A stretch of DNA of 64,000 bases from Sinorhizobium fredii (GCF_002944405.1 NZ_CP024307.1:1694501-1758500); one strand, 5' to 3'; shown: positions 8,564-16,911, numbered from the stretch's first letter. The notes: generated from the sequence alone by a model not told the origin. Made by a program: numbers and translations.

Positions 8564-9142
8564 ATGGCGGACAGAACATCTTCAAAAGGCGTCATCGAGA
8601 ATGACGACCTTGGCAATGACGCTCTTGATCTCATCGAGATCACCGGCGTCATCAAGTGGTTCGACGTCGCCAAGGGTTTCGGCTTCATCGTTCCCGACAA
8701 CGGCATGCAGGATGTTTTGCTGCACGTTACCTGCCTAAGGCGCGACGGCTACCAGACGGTGCTCGAGGGCGCTCGGGTCGTGGCGCTCGTGCAAAAGCGC
8801 GAGCGCGGTTACCAGGCCTTCCGTATTCTCTCCATGGATCAGTCGACCGCGGTTCACCCTTCGCAGCTTCCGCCGGTGCGCACCCATGTCCAGGTCACGC
8901 CGACGAGCGGGCTCGAACGGGTTCTGGTGAAGTGGTTCAACCGCACCAAGGGTTTCGGCTTCCTGACGCGCGGCGAGGGCACCGAGGATATCTTCGTGCA
9001 TATGGAAACGCTGCGCCGGTTCGGATTGACGGAACTGCGCCCCGGCCAGGTGGTGCTGTGCCGCTTCGGTGACGGCGAGAAGGGCCTGATGGCTGCGGAG
9101 ATCCATCCTGACGGTCCCACGCCGAGCAATCGGTCGCATTGA
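8564..9142 (+). CDS. Cold-shock protein with two CSD domains
   Basis: A 192-residue RNA/DNA-binding protein with two cold-shock domains, the form common in rhizobia. Domain 1 (about residues 27-92) has GVIKWFDVAKGFGFI and the degenerate RNP2 VLLHVT; domain 2 (about 122-188) has VKWFNRTKGFGFL and IFVHME. RNP1 (KGFGFI/L) is intact in both. It probably acts as an RNA chaperone. The stop codon TGA overlaps the ATG of the next gene by one base, so the two are translationally coupled. Confidence 0.94.
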   Translation: MADRTSSKGVIENDDLGNDALDLIEITGVIKWFDVAKGFGFIVPDNGMQDVLLHVTCLRRDGYQTVLEGARVVALVQKRERGYQAFRILSMDQSTAVHPSQLPPVRTHVQVTPTSGLERVLVKWFNRTKGFGFLTRGEGTEDIFVHMETLRRFGLTELRPGQVVLCRFGDGEKGLMAAEIHPDGPTPSNRSH

Positions 9143-9627
9143 TGCGCATGCTTCGCGACTTTCTTGCGAGAAGCGCCATTGCGGCGCTTTTTTTGTTGTC
9201 GCTGTTCGTCGCGTCGCACGCCGCGGATCTCACCTTCGAGAAGGACAGAATCCGGCTTCTCACCACTGGCGGGAGGGCCCATGACCTGACCGTCGAACTG
9301 GCGATCGACCCGGAGCAGCGCGAACAGGGCCTAATGCACCGCCGCCAGCTGGCGCCGGACCACGGCATGCTGTTCGATTTCGGCGAGACGCGGCGGGTGA
9401 TGATGTGGATGCGGAATACCTATCTGCCGCTCGACATGCTCTTCATCGGCGCGGACGGCACCGTAGCAACCATTCATGAGAACGCGGTCCCGCTGTCCGA
9501 AGCGATCATCGATTCGCAAGAACCGGTCGCCTTCGTGCTGGAGCTCAACGCCGGAACGGTGAAACGCCTCGGAATAAGGCCCGGCGACCGGATCACGGGC
9601 GCACGCATCCCGGCCGCCGCGCGCTAA
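9142..9627 (+). CDS. Exported DUF192 family protein
   Basis: A 161-residue protein with a signal peptide (FLARSAIAALFLLSLFVASHA, cut after SHA) and a DUF192 domain. Family signatures are the QREQGLMHRRQL segment, GMLFDFGE, MWMRNTYLPLDMLFIGADG and the FVLELNAGTVKRLGIRPGD ending. The ATG at 9142 overlaps the preceding stop (TGATG). The pairing with a cold-shock gene is typical of rhizobia. The biochemical role of DUF192 proteins is not established. Confidence 0.9.
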   Translation: MRMLRDFLARSAIAALFLLSLFVASHAADLTFEKDRIRLLTTGGRAHDLTVELAIDPEQREQGLMHRRQLAPDHGMLFDFGETRRVMMWMRNTYLPLDMLFIGADGTVATIHENAVPLSEAIIDSQEPVAFVLELNAGTVKRLGIRPGDRITGARIPAAAR

Positions 9628-9771
9628 GCGCGTCGCCTTCGCGGGTACTGTCGTTATTCCAAAACCGCTGCGCATTTTGGGGCGCGCCATGCAGGAGATC
9701 CGCACTGCCGCCGCTTCCAAATTTGCTGTTGCAGGTGGGAGGCGAAGCGTGTATCTCCGCCTTCGTCGGCT

Positions 9772-9848
<77 letters not shown>

Positions 9849-9906
9849 CCGCCTTCCCCTACGGGGCAAGGCTTACAAGAAATCCCTAAATTTTCTCGAC
9901 AAGATT

Positions 9907-9946
9907 ACCGCCAACGGCACCGCCAACGATACGATCACCGCCAACG
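9907..9946 (+). repeat. Candidate left integrase arm sites (three ACCGCCAACG repeats)
   Basis: ACCGCCAACG occurs at 9907-9916, 9919-9928 and 9937-9946, all in the same orientation, 59 bp inside attL. The same decamer occurs twice just inside attR. Multiple short direct repeats next to both core sites are characteristic of arm-type binding sites of tyrosine integrases. Confidence 0.7.
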
Positions 9947-10069
9947 CGGAATCAGTGGCAGTTGAAGCTGCACGCGCTTGATTCCCAATGCTGCACCTCG
10001 AGCTGCTCGGCGGTCTCTAGTAGCAGATCACGACTCGTGGCAATCTCGCGGCGAGCGAAGGAGAGTTTG

Positions 10070-10897
10070 GTGGATCGTGGCGCTTTCGAACAGGCTGGAA
10101 GATGGTTAGACGATCACAAGACTACCATCGCGCTTCTAGTGTCAGGGATTGGGCTCTCTGTTATAAAAGATCTTGGCGTGGTTGCGCTGGACGGAGACCA
10201 GAATGCCTGGGCGCGCATTGCCAGTGCGGTTGCTGTCATTGGGACCGTTGCGAGCGCGTGGTACGGCGGTGTCTCACAAGCGAAACTGGCTGGCAGGAAC
10301 CGTGAACTCGAGCAGCAGCTCGATGATGCCAATGAACTCGTTCGCACCTTCGGCAGCGACTATTTTGCGATATGGGACAATCGGCTGAAAGTCCTCGCCG
10401 AGGTCCTCAATCTCGATGCCCGGGACCGCGTGAGCGTTTATCGCCATACAGGAAATTCGTTCACAATGGTTGGACGATTCGCAATGTTGCCGGAGTTGGA
10501 TCGTCCTGGTCGTGGTGTTTATCCGGTTGACCAAGGGGTTATCGGTGCGGCTTGGTCACGCGGTGACGGTAAGTGCGTAGTCCAGGATCTCCCCGACCCC
10601 GTTCATGATCTCGATGGATACTGTGCGCGGAGCCGAGATGAGTGGAAGTTGCCTGCAGGGGTGGTCAAGAAGCTTGGAATGAAGGCGCGTTCGATCGCTG
10701 CTTTTGCGCTGAACGGACATGCTGATAGTGTCCGGGACGCAATCGTAGTGTTTGAAAGCAACGAGGCCGATCGGTTCTCGATCGAACTCCTCGAGCACCA
10801 CATCTATGGGACGACCGGGAAAGATATTGCGCACTTGCTCAAGGTTATGGGTGAAAGAGAGCCGTCTCTTGATTTCGCCGCTACGCGAGGATTCTGA
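10070..10897 (+). CDS. Membrane-anchored GAF-like domain protein
   Basis: A 275-residue protein. The GTG at 10070, with GAAGGAGAG before it, is the best start. Two hydrophobic segments (about residues 18-40 and 48-68) suggest an N-terminal hairpin in the membrane, followed by a short coiled coil (NRELEQQLDDANELV) and a GAF-like domain (about 90-250: VSVYRHTGNSF, GVIGAAWSRG, IAAFALNGHADSVRDAIVVFES). GAF domains sense small ligands or redox state. The stop is one base before the ATG of a Panacea-domain gene, so the pair is an operon. The combination of a membrane sensor and a SocA-like partner suggests a toxin-antitoxin or defence pair; this is inference. Confidence 0.75.
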   Translation: MDRGAFEQAGRWLDDHKTTIALLVSGIGLSVIKDLGVVALDGDQNAWARIASAVAVIGTVASAWYGGVSQAKLAGRNRELEQQLDDANELVRTFGSDYFAIWDNRLKVLAEVLNLDARDRVSVYRHTGNSFTMVGRFAMLPELDRPGRGVYPVDQGVIGAAWSRGDGKCVVQDLPDPVHDLDGYCARSRDEWKLPAGVVKKLGMKARSIAAFALNGHADSVRDAIVVFESNEADRFSIELLEHHIYGTTGKDIAHLLKVMGEREPSLDFAATRGF

Positions 10898-10898
10898 C

Positions 10899-11381
10899 AT
10901 GGCAACAACACGCGATGCTGTCGCATACCTCATAGCGAACTACCCTCATAAGGACGAATTATCGAAGGCGCGCGTCACAAAGATGGTTTATCTGGCGGAT
11001 TGGAAAGCTGCCTTAGATCACGGTCATCAACTCACGCCGATCAATTGGCGGTTCCATCATTTCGGACCCTATGTTGATGACGTTCACCAAATGGCTCTTG
11101 ATGATCCGGCCTTTAAAGTGCGGTCTGAGATCAATATGTACGGCAAACGGAAAGAGCGGATCGAATTGGTTGTCCCGCAGGCGACGAGCGTCACGTTGAA
11201 TGATTGGGAAAAGCGCATTCTCGATCACGTCATCAGCAATACGAAAACCCTAAACTGGGACGGCTTCATAAAGCTGGTGTACTCTACATATCCCATACTT
11301 TCTGGCGAGCGGGGGGCGCAGTTGAATCTGCTAGCGTCGGCAAAGGCGTATCGCGAACTCAACGCCACGCTCCAGGAATAG
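10899..11381 (+). CDS. Panacea/SocA-like (DUF4065) protein
   Basis: A 160-residue protein matching the Panacea (SocA-like antitoxin, DUF4065) pattern: VTKMVYLADWKAALDHG, then INWRFHHFGPYVDDV near residues 47-63 and a C-terminal helical part ending at ...LNATLQE. Panacea proteins serve as antitoxins for many unrelated toxins and as protease adaptors in Caulobacter. The start ATG at 10899 follows GAGG and lies one base after the stop of the membrane GAF gene, which makes that protein its likely partner. Confidence in the family is good; the partner's toxicity is untested. Confidence 0.82.
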   Translation: MATTRDAVAYLIANYPHKDELSKARVTKMVYLADWKAALDHGHQLTPINWRFHHFGPYVDDVHQMALDDPAFKVRSEINMYGKRKERIELVVPQATSVTLNDWEKRILDHVISNTKTLNWDGFIKLVYSTYPILSGERGAQLNLLASAKAYRELNATLQE

Positions 11382-11601
11382 CCAAATCCAAGCTCATTTC
11401 GCAGGATTCCCGTCGTGCTGGGTCGGTAGCGCGGGAAGCAAGGGCCTCGACGTCGCTTTCCTGACCGGCTACGAATCCCGGCATGAAGAGAACTTTCGGC
11501 GAATACCTGCTGCTCGGCCTCTACTCGTGATGTGCGCGACGGTGGCGGGCGTGGTATTCCGCATCGACATGATAGTTTCAGGAGGCTGACGTTTGCGGAC
11601 C

Positions 11602-11617
11602 TTGTAGAATCCTACAA
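11602..11617. promoter_or_regulatory. Inverted repeat upstream of the vsr-dcm operon
   Basis: TTGTAG-AATC-CTACAA is a perfect 6-bp inverted repeat with a 4-bp spacer, 62 bp before the small gene that leads the vsr operon. It could be an operator for a dimeric repressor. The surrounding 11382-11678 holds no convincing gene. Confidence 0.4.
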
Positions 11618-11678
11618 TGGACACAGACGCTCGCAGCCCGGCAAATGCCCGGGTCTTGAACGGAATGCAGGAGGGGTA

Positions 11679-11951
11679 GTGAGCGTCACGGTGTATGCAT
11701 ATGAAGTCGAGCCGGGCACCAGCGTAACAACGGGGTTCAGTTCCTCCCTAGAGGCCGTCATCGAGGAACTACGCGAGGTCCGTGCAGAGATTGCGCTTGA
11801 GGACGGCTATCAGATCGGCTCGTCGTCGGTCTACGCCTTCGACCTGTTTCGACCAGACCTTGATCAGTTGCTGTCCGTCTTGAGCGGTGACTCGGAGCTG
11901 CCCAAACAGATCCTCCGGAACAAGCGGCTCGTTGAAACAGTGGCAGGATGA
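11679..11951 (+). CDS. Small hypothetical protein leading the vsr-dcm operon
   Basis: A 90-residue acidic protein with no recognised family. The GTG at 11679 is preceded by a strong AGGAGGGG (11668-11675). The first strand-like part (SVTVYAYEVEPG) is followed by a helix (SLEAVIEELREVRAEIALEDGY) and VYAFDLFRPDLDQLLSVL. Its stop overlaps the vsr start as ATGA, so it is coupled to the repair endonuclease. A role accessory to the methylation system is possible from position only. Confidence 0.65.
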   Translation: MSVTVYAYEVEPGTSVTTGFSSSLEAVIEELREVRAEIALEDGYQIGSSSVYAFDLFRPDLDQLLSVLSGDSELPKQILRNKRLVETVAG

Positions 11952-12406
11952 GGATTCCGGAAACCGAGCGCCATCGCAGTTGGACCATGGCCCAGGTCAA
12001 GTCCACCGACACGGCCCCTGAGATGGTCGTCCGGCGCCTGCTGCACTCCCTAGGCTACCGATATCGCCTGCATAGCAAGACACTCCCAGGAAAGCCCGAC
12101 CTAGTGTTCGCAGGACGGAAGAAGGTGATCTTCATCCACGGCTGCTTCTGGCATGGCCACGACTGCAAGCGCGGCGCGCGGATCCCATCGACCCGGCAGG
12201 ACTACTGGCTGGCCAAGGTCGGCAGGAACAAGGATCGCGATGCCCGGAACGTGTCCAGCCTCGAACAAGCCGGGTGGAGTGTCCTGACGGTGTGGGAATG
12301 CGAACTGAAAGACCGAGTCGCGCTGTCAGAGAAGCTGACGCAGTTTCTTGGGGGTCCATCAAGTTTCGGGTTGCCGCGGCCTGCCTCGTCCGGCAGGAGT
12401 TCATGA
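11948..12406 (+). CDS. vsr: Very short patch repair endonuclease Vsr
   Basis: Vsr nicks DNA 5' of T in T:G mismatches that arise by deamination of 5-methylcytosine, protecting sites modified by a C5 methyltransferase. The 152-residue protein keeps the catalytic Asp (KPDLVF, D51) and the structural zinc pattern IHGCFWHGHDC (C66, H71, C73, and a later Cys at about 118), at almost the same numbers as the Escherichia coli enzyme. The C-terminus has the family pattern WSVLTVWECEL. It lies 92 bp before a C5 methyltransferase gene, the expected partner. Confidence 0.95.
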   Translation: MRIPETERHRSWTMAQVKSTDTAPEMVVRRLLHSLGYRYRLHSKTLPGKPDLVFAGRKKVIFIHGCFWHGHDCKRGARIPSTRQDYWLAKVGRNKDRDARNVSSLEQAGWSVLTVWECELKDRVALSEKLTQFLGGPSSFGLPRPASSGRSS

Positions 12407-12474
12407 ATAAAGTTCTGGAAAGAGAACAAAACGTAAACTATTAGAGTTTTATCCTCAACCGCCTGTTGATAAGC

Positions 12475-12483
12475 TGTGGATAA
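12475..12483 (-). promoter_or_regulatory. Perfect DnaA-box sequence before the methyltransferase gene
   Basis: TGTGGATAA is the exact complement of the DnaA-box consensus TTATCCACA, 16 bp before the methyltransferase ATG. A near repeat, GTTGATAAG, lies 11 bp upstream. A single box is not an origin; it may be coincidence or a link to the cell cycle. Confidence 0.35.
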
Positions 12484-12498
12484 GAATCGGGGAGTGCC

Positions 12499-13662
12499 AT
12501 GTCTAAGCTGACCTTTTACGAGTTCTTCGCCGGCGCCGGGATGGCGCGCGCTGGTCTCGGAAAGGGCTGGCACTGTGCGTTCGCCAACGATTTCGACAAG
12601 AAAAAAGGCCTGACCTACCAGCTCAACTGGGGCCTCGGTGGCGAACTGCTGGTCGAAGATATCCGCCGCGTAAAGATCGACAAGCTGCCGGGCATCGCCG
12701 ACCTCGTCTGGGGATCCTTTCCCTGTCAGGATCTCTCCCTCGCTGGCGGCGGCGCAGGCCTCAGGGGCGAACGTTCGGGCACCTTTTACCCGTTTTGGGA
12801 TATCATCGCCGATCTCAAGAAGGACAACCGCGCCCCGCGCGTGATCGCGCTCGAGAACGTCAACGGAACCCTGACATCGCATGGCGGCAAGGACTTCGCC
12901 GCGATCTGCGAGACCTTCACGAAGCACGGCTACCGCTATGGCGCGCTCGTCATCGACGCTGCCGTCTTCGTTCCACAATCCCGTCCGCGCCTGTTCGTGA
13001 TCGGTATCCGCGACGACATCGAGATCGATTCCGCTCTGGTCGCTCCGGGGCCCACGATGCCGTTCCATACCCGTGGTCTGCGCAACGCCGTCGAGCGTGT
13101 CCCTGCGTCCGCGATGAAGAACTGGGTGTGGTGGAATCTGTCCATGCCGCAGATGCGGACGACCACGTTCGCCGACATCATCGAAGAGAAGCCGACCTCG
13201 GTCGAATGGCACACACAGGCGGAGACGGCGAAGCTGCTCGATTCCATGTCGTCCATCAACCGCGCCAAGGTCGAGGCTGCCAAGCGCGCTGGTCGTCGAA
13301 TGGTGGGTGGCATCTACAAGCGCACCCGCGAGGATTCTGAAGGCCGTGGCGTGCGCGCCGAAGTGCGATTCGATGACGTGGCCGGCTGCCTTCGCACGCC
13401 TGCAGGTGGCTCGTCCCGCCAGACCATCATTGTGGTCGACGGGAATGTCGTGCGCAGCCGTCTGATCTCTTCGCGCGAGACCGCGCGCCTGATGGGCCTG
13501 CCCGACTCCTACAAGCTGCCGAAGGCCTACAATGAAGCGTACCACTTAACAGGCGACGGTGTTGCCGTGCCTGTGGTTCGCTTCCTAGCCCATCATTTGC
13601 TCGAGCCCCTCACGGGTGTAGTCTCGTCGGACGAATCAACCGACGAGATACACGTGGCATGA
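12499..13662 (+). CDS. DNA (cytosine-5)-methyltransferase
   Basis: A 387-residue C5 DNA methyltransferase. Motifs in order: I (FYEFFAGAGMARAGL), IV with catalytic Cys (GSFPCQDLS, C76), VI (ALENVNG, E119-V121), VIII (QSRPRLF, 160-166), IX (RTPAGGSSRQTI) and X (near DGVAVPVVRFLAHHLL). The target-recognition region is about residues 190-300. A start at 12499 with GGGGAG upstream fits. The stop overlaps the start of the next gene (ATGA), which encodes a PD-(D/E)xK-type protein, and Vsr lies upstream, so this is a complete modification/repair/restriction unit. Target sequence cannot be read from the protein. Confidence 0.94.
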   Translation: MSKLTFYEFFAGAGMARAGLGKGWHCAFANDFDKKKGLTYQLNWGLGGELLVEDIRRVKIDKLPGIADLVWGSFPCQDLSLAGGGAGLRGERSGTFYPFWDIIADLKKDNRAPRVIALENVNGTLTSHGGKDFAAICETFTKHGYRYGALVIDAAVFVPQSRPRLFVIGIRDDIEIDSALVAPGPTMPFHTRGLRNAVERVPASAMKNWVWWNLSMPQMRTTTFADIIEEKPTSVEWHTQAETAKLLDSMSSINRAKVEAAKRAGRRMVGGIYKRTREDSEGRGVRAEVRFDDVAGCLRTPAGGSSRQTIIVVDGNVVRSRLISSRETARLMGLPDSYKLPKAYNEAYHLTGDGVAVPVVRFLAHHLLEPLTGVVSSDESTDEIHVA

Positions 13663-14525
13663 CGGCAGAGTCGCCGATACCCTGCATTGCGAACGCCGAC
13701 CTGAGGAAACAGATCGAGAAGTTCGCGGAAGTCCTGAAGACGGAAGCCCACAAGCTCGGAGATCACGGCCTGGACGAGAAGGAATTTTATAATTCCGGTC
13801 TCTTCCGCGGCGCCGTCGAGCGCGTTCGCGGCCAGTACTCCGCCACGATGTCCGAAAAGCGAGAGTTCGTCCGGCACGTTCTCAACTATATGCAGGATCA
13901 GGGGGCGATCGCCGAATGGCAGTCGGCCGGCGAAGCCAATCGGCACGACTACGTTGTGGAGCTGCTGGATGGCAAGAAGGCAGCCATCGAACTGAAAGGC
14001 TGCCTCGACGGCAATAACACGAATATTTTCGAACGGCCGCCGCACGTCCAGGAATTCATCATCTGGTCCGTCTGTTCGAACCCGGGGGCATCGCCGCCGC
14101 ACAATGCTTGGTCGGGGATCCATACGCGCTTGTCGGCCGAGATCATCTCCCGCAGCCAGCGCGTCGATGGTCTGCTCATTTGGGACTGGGCGTGCGGAAC
14201 CATCGGTCGGCCATGTCCGAAGGTTTCTGCAGGTGGCGCTCCCGTGACGACGATCGGCCCCTTTGAGCTGCCGCCGCCGTGCATCTACTTATTTCCCGGG
14301 ACGATCCCCGCGCCAAGGAACAATCCGACCCCGGCGCCGCAGACGTTGCAGCAGGTCGGGATCCTCAAGGCGTTCCATGAGTGCTTCGGCGGAAGCGACC
14401 ATCACCTGCATCAGGTTGGATTCGCAGTAGAGTACCAAGGCGTAGAGACCGTCCGGACGACAACGATCACGCGCGACGGCAACGTGGTGAAGCAGTCTCA
14501 GCCTTCGGCGATCAAGAGGACATAG
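13659..14525 (+). CDS. Probable type II restriction endonuclease (PD-(D/E)xK-like)
   Basis: A 288-residue protein that starts inside the stop codon of the C5 methyltransferase gene (ATGA). A likely nuclease core is visible: HDYVVELLDGKKAAIELKG, giving D97 followed after 13 residues by E111-L-K113, the spacing seen in many type II enzymes. No other domain is recognised. Coupled translation with the methyltransferase, and Vsr just upstream, support the assignment as cognate endonuclease. An alternative is that the convergent GIY-YIG protein is the real restriction enzyme and this is an accessory protein. Confidence 0.72.
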   Translation: MTAESPIPCIANADLRKQIEKFAEVLKTEAHKLGDHGLDEKEFYNSGLFRGAVERVRGQYSATMSEKREFVRHVLNYMQDQGAIAEWQSAGEANRHDYVVELLDGKKAAIELKGCLDGNNTNIFERPPHVQEFIIWSVCSNPGASPPHNAWSGIHTRLSAEIISRSQRVDGLLIWDWACGTIGRPCPKVSAGGAPVTTIGPFELPPPCIYLFPGTIPAPRNNPTPAPQTLQQVGILKAFHECFGGSDHHLHQVGFAVEYQGVETVRTTTITRDGNVVKQSQPSAIKRT

Positions 14526-14546
14526 AGCGTCCAGCCGTGGCGGCTC

Positions 14547-15317
14547 TCACTCACCGCCCTCCGCTTCATCTTCATCTTCCGACCCGACCTCGACACCCGC
14601 TTCGCCACCCAGGGCAAGAAACCGCTGCTCTGCCAGCCAGCGCATTCGGCTTGCCTGAGCCAGTAGGACGCGCCTCAATCCCAAGCCTTTAAGCTCCCTT
14701 TCCGAGATGACCTGGGCGAGCTTTGAGACGGTCAGAGCGCGTCGCGCCAGTCTGCTGTCCGGATGACCGCGCAGCTCCCGGATCTGATCGTTGAGGATCG
14801 TGCCCCTGAAAGATGGCGGCTCGGTGATTTCCACCGTCGGAGCCGGCGGATCCTTTTCGTTGAGGATGACCTTGAAGTGACTCTGCTCTCGGAGCCGAGT
14901 GAAGATCATATGCTCAAGCCCGTCCAGATGCGCCTTCGCATTCTTGAATTCAGGATGCTTCGATCCAACGCCCTCGAATTCCGGGAGTGGCCAGACCTCG
15001 ATATCCGCGACCTCGAAAGGATCCAGAACGGACATGGCAACTGCATCTGTCCTTTGGTTTGTCAGATGACGGCTCACACGCCCGGACAGCTTTTCCTTGG
15101 TCTGCCCGACATAAATCGGCTCGCCATCATAGTCGTAGAATGCGTAGACACCCCACCTGAAGCCGCCCACTGGACGCTTGGCGCCCGTTTCACTTTCGTG
15201 AATTGTCTCACGGAAAAATCTCTGAATCCCTTTGCGAAGTTCATCAGTTTCCAGCGGCGGCCTCCGCGTTGCAGTTACGTTAACGTCGCCTGATGGCTCT
15301 CGTTTCTTGCCACCCAT
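14547..15317 (-). CDS. GIY-YIG nuclease-domain protein
   Basis: A 256-residue protein with a GIY-YIG nuclease domain at residues about 53-140: GVYAFYDYDGEPIYVGQT (GVY 56-58, YVG 69-71), R80 in GRVSRHL, H84, and a likely metal-binding Glu in LDGLEHMIF. The rest is helical, with an acidic Glu/Asp/Gly tail. The domain is used by homing enzymes, repair nucleases and some restriction enzymes such as those that pair with C5 methyltransferases. It converges on the PD-(D/E)xK gene with a 21-bp gap, so it is part of the same cargo block but transcribed oppositely. Substrate is unknown. Confidence 0.83.
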   Translation of the reverse strand: MGGKKREPSGDVNVTATRRPPLETDELRKGIQRFFRETIHESETGAKRPVGGFRWGVYAFYDYDGEPIYVGQTKEKLSGRVSRHLTNQRTDAVAMSVLDPFEVADIEVWPLPEFEGVGSKHPEFKNAKAHLDGLEHMIFTRLREQSHFKVILNEKDPPAPTVEITEPPSFRGTILNDQIRELRGHPDSRLARRALTVSKLAQVISERELKGLGLRRVLLAQASRMRWLAEQRFLALGGEAGVEVGSEDEDEAEGGE

Positions 15318-15741
15318 GAACGCCGTTCCCCCAGATCTGCAGAATCACCACTTGAATCCTAACTACCATCCTCAGGCCGAATGCGCGATCGGGACTCCAC
15401 TCAAGCGGTGGCTGACTTGCGCCAGCCGAAAACCATTTTTCTTCGAAATGCGAGGAGAATGGCATGGAACGGGTTTGTGGACGGGTGAAGAGAATAAGGC
15501 GTGGATCGAGGCTGTCGCCAGCGGTCCGGCCGCGAGGCATATCGAGATCCCGCGGCATTCGCTACGCTCCATCCAGACGAGGCTGCACAGGCTCGATATC
15601 AGGCCCTCCTTATTGACCGGTAAGGAAAAGGGATACGCGCTGCGTAAATGCTTATCCCGTCAGCAGACGTTCGGCTCCGAACACATCGGTAATCGGATCT
15701 GTCTGCCGTGCAAGCGCGCTGTCGAGCATCTGACAGAATAA
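15316..15741 (+). CDS. Putative DNA-binding protein with a degenerate C-terminal zinc finger
   Basis: About 141 residues from the ATG at 15316, which overlaps the opposite GIY-YIG start by two bases; a later start at 15448 (MRGEWHGTG) is also possible. The segment LWTGEENKAWIEAV...RHSLRSIQTRLHRLDIRP resembles small Myb/GcrA-like helix-turn-helix units. The tail CLSRQQTFGSEHIGNRICLPC looks like the rhizobial C..C-F.S.....R.C..C finger, but the second Cys is Arg/Gln here, so the zinc site may be lost. Possibly a regulator of the element. Confidence 0.55.
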   Translation: MNAVPPDLQNHHLNPNYHPQAECAIGTPLKRWLTCASRKPFFFEMRGEWHGTGLWTGEENKAWIEAVASGPAARHIEIPRHSLRSIQTRLHRLDIRPSLLTGKEKGYALRKCLSRQQTFGSEHIGNRICLPCKRAVEHLTE

Positions 15742-15839
15742 CGGAGCCCTCCGTTAACTCTCTTGCGGACCTCCTGTTGACGGAGACTCCGGAGTGCGAT
15801 CGATTGCGTTCAAGATTTTTGACACAGGAGTTTGGGGTA

Positions 15840-16160
15840 ATGGGCATGACGATCTTCGATTCCCGCGATCCGGCGATGCGCGCAGGGCTTGAACTGGGCC
15901 TCCTAACGACATCCCTCGTCACCTCGATGGCGGAGGCCGCTGCCGCTGGGCGCCAGGCTGCGGACGAGCGCAAGGAGCGTCGCGCAGCCTACAAGTACGC
16001 CGCCGAGCTGAACGAAGCCCGCGGACGCGCCGATGCTCTCGGGCGTGTTGCTATCCGTGCTGTCCGACACGTCGCCAGTCTGGAGGCCCACGTCCGCCGC
16101 ATTGAGGCTGCTCTTCATCAGCGCCAGGCTCACATCGATCGCATGCGGAACGCGGGCTGA
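15840..16160 (+). CDS. Small helical hypothetical protein
   Basis: A 106-residue protein; the ATG at 15840 has AGGAG upstream. It starts MGMTIFDSRDPAMRAGLELG and continues as Ala/Arg/Glu-rich helix (AADERKERRAAYKYAAELNEARGRADALGR...LEAHVRRIEAALHQRQAHIDRM), probably coiled coil. No known family. It is followed five bases later by another small gene. Confidence 0.6.
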   Translation: MGMTIFDSRDPAMRAGLELGLLTTSLVTSMAEAAAAGRQAADERKERRAAYKYAAELNEARGRADALGRVAIRAVRHVASLEAHVRRIEAALHQRQAHIDRMRNAG

Positions 16161-16164
16161 TCTC

Positions 16165-16380
16165 ATGGACATGTCGGATAAGGCGATGGCCGAACGCTAC
16201 GGCGACATCCTGTTTGAGATTCCCGAACTGTGGGATGCGCTGCGCATGTTCGAAATTCAAAACCGCCCGACGAAAGGTGGCTTCACGGTTCGTGGGGATG
16301 CTGGTGTCTCAATGGATTGCGGCGCTGCCAGCGGGTCTGCACTTCGGATCCATGCGGGCCATCCGGATCCCCGGGAATAG
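16165..16380 (+). CDS. Short hypothetical protein overlapping a convergent gene
   Basis: A 71-residue frame from the ATG at 16165, right after the previous stop. The first about 45 residues (DKAMAERYGDILFEIPELWDALRMFEIQNR) look like ordinary coding sequence; the last about 25 run antisense into the 3' end of the gene on the other strand. Real start and end are uncertain. Confidence 0.45.
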   Translation: MDMSDKAMAERYGDILFEIPELWDALRMFEIQNRPTKGGFTVRGDAGVSMDCGAASGSALRIHAGHPDPRE

Positions 16381-16911
16381 TTCGTCAAAGCGATCCTCGA
16401 CGAACTGCTGCTTCTGCTCTCTCGTCATCGGCATGTTCTTAGGGATCGGCAGAACCAGCGGCGGCGTTTCGATCTCAGGAGCTCTCAGCTTCGACCTGCT
16501 GACCATGAGCTTTAGCGCCTCTATGCTTCGGCTACAGGCGCCTTCTCCAGACTCACCGAGCATGACGAGCTCGGCATCGGACAGCCGTAGCAGCCAGTCC
16601 TGCTGCTCCACGGACAGACTCGACAGATTCACAAGCCGCCGCTCATCCTCGGTCGCCCTGCAGTAAGCGTGAACGATCTGCGCGGGTGTCATCTCGCTCC
16701 GCAGATGGTCGATGGCGACCTGCTGCTCTCTGGCGATCTTTTTCTCCGTCTCGACATCGGCGACCTGAATGTTCTCATGCCCACCCGTGGGCGGCGGCGA
16801 CACCATGCCGAAAACCTCCAGAATGCTCCGGAACATAGCGCCCAGCATCTGCAGGATTAGGCCGGCCCAGCCGAGCGGGTTCCACCACTGGAATTCATTG
16901 TCCCTGCTCAT
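16309..16911 (-). CDS. Hypothetical protein with an N-terminal amphipathic or membrane segment
   Basis: A 200-residue protein; the ATG at 16911 has a strong GGGAGG upstream, whereas longer starts run into non-coding-like sequence. The N-terminus (FQWWNPLGWAGLILQMLGAMFRSILEVFGMV) is hydrophobic and could sit at the membrane. The middle is a helical, charged region (EKKIAREQQVAIDHLRSEM...ATEDERRLVNLSSLS) and the end is Pro-rich then basic. No family recognised. It diverges from the HTH-Z1 gene 423 bp away. Confidence 0.62.
   Translation of the reverse strand: MSRDNEFQWWNPLGWAGLILQMLGAMFRSILEVFGMVSPPPTGGHENIQVADVETEKKIAREQQVAIDHLRSEMTPAQIVHAYCRATEDERRLVNLSSLSVEQQDWLLRLSDAELVMLGESGEGACSRSIEALKLMVSRSKLRAPEIETPPLVLPIPKNMPMTREQKQQFVEDRFDELFPGIRMARMDPKCRPAGSAAIH

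Noticed and set aside
12202..13545. 447-residue minus-strand frame opposite the methyltransferase gene
   Set aside because: Antisense to a gene with all C5 methyltransferase motifs; composition typical of a shadow.
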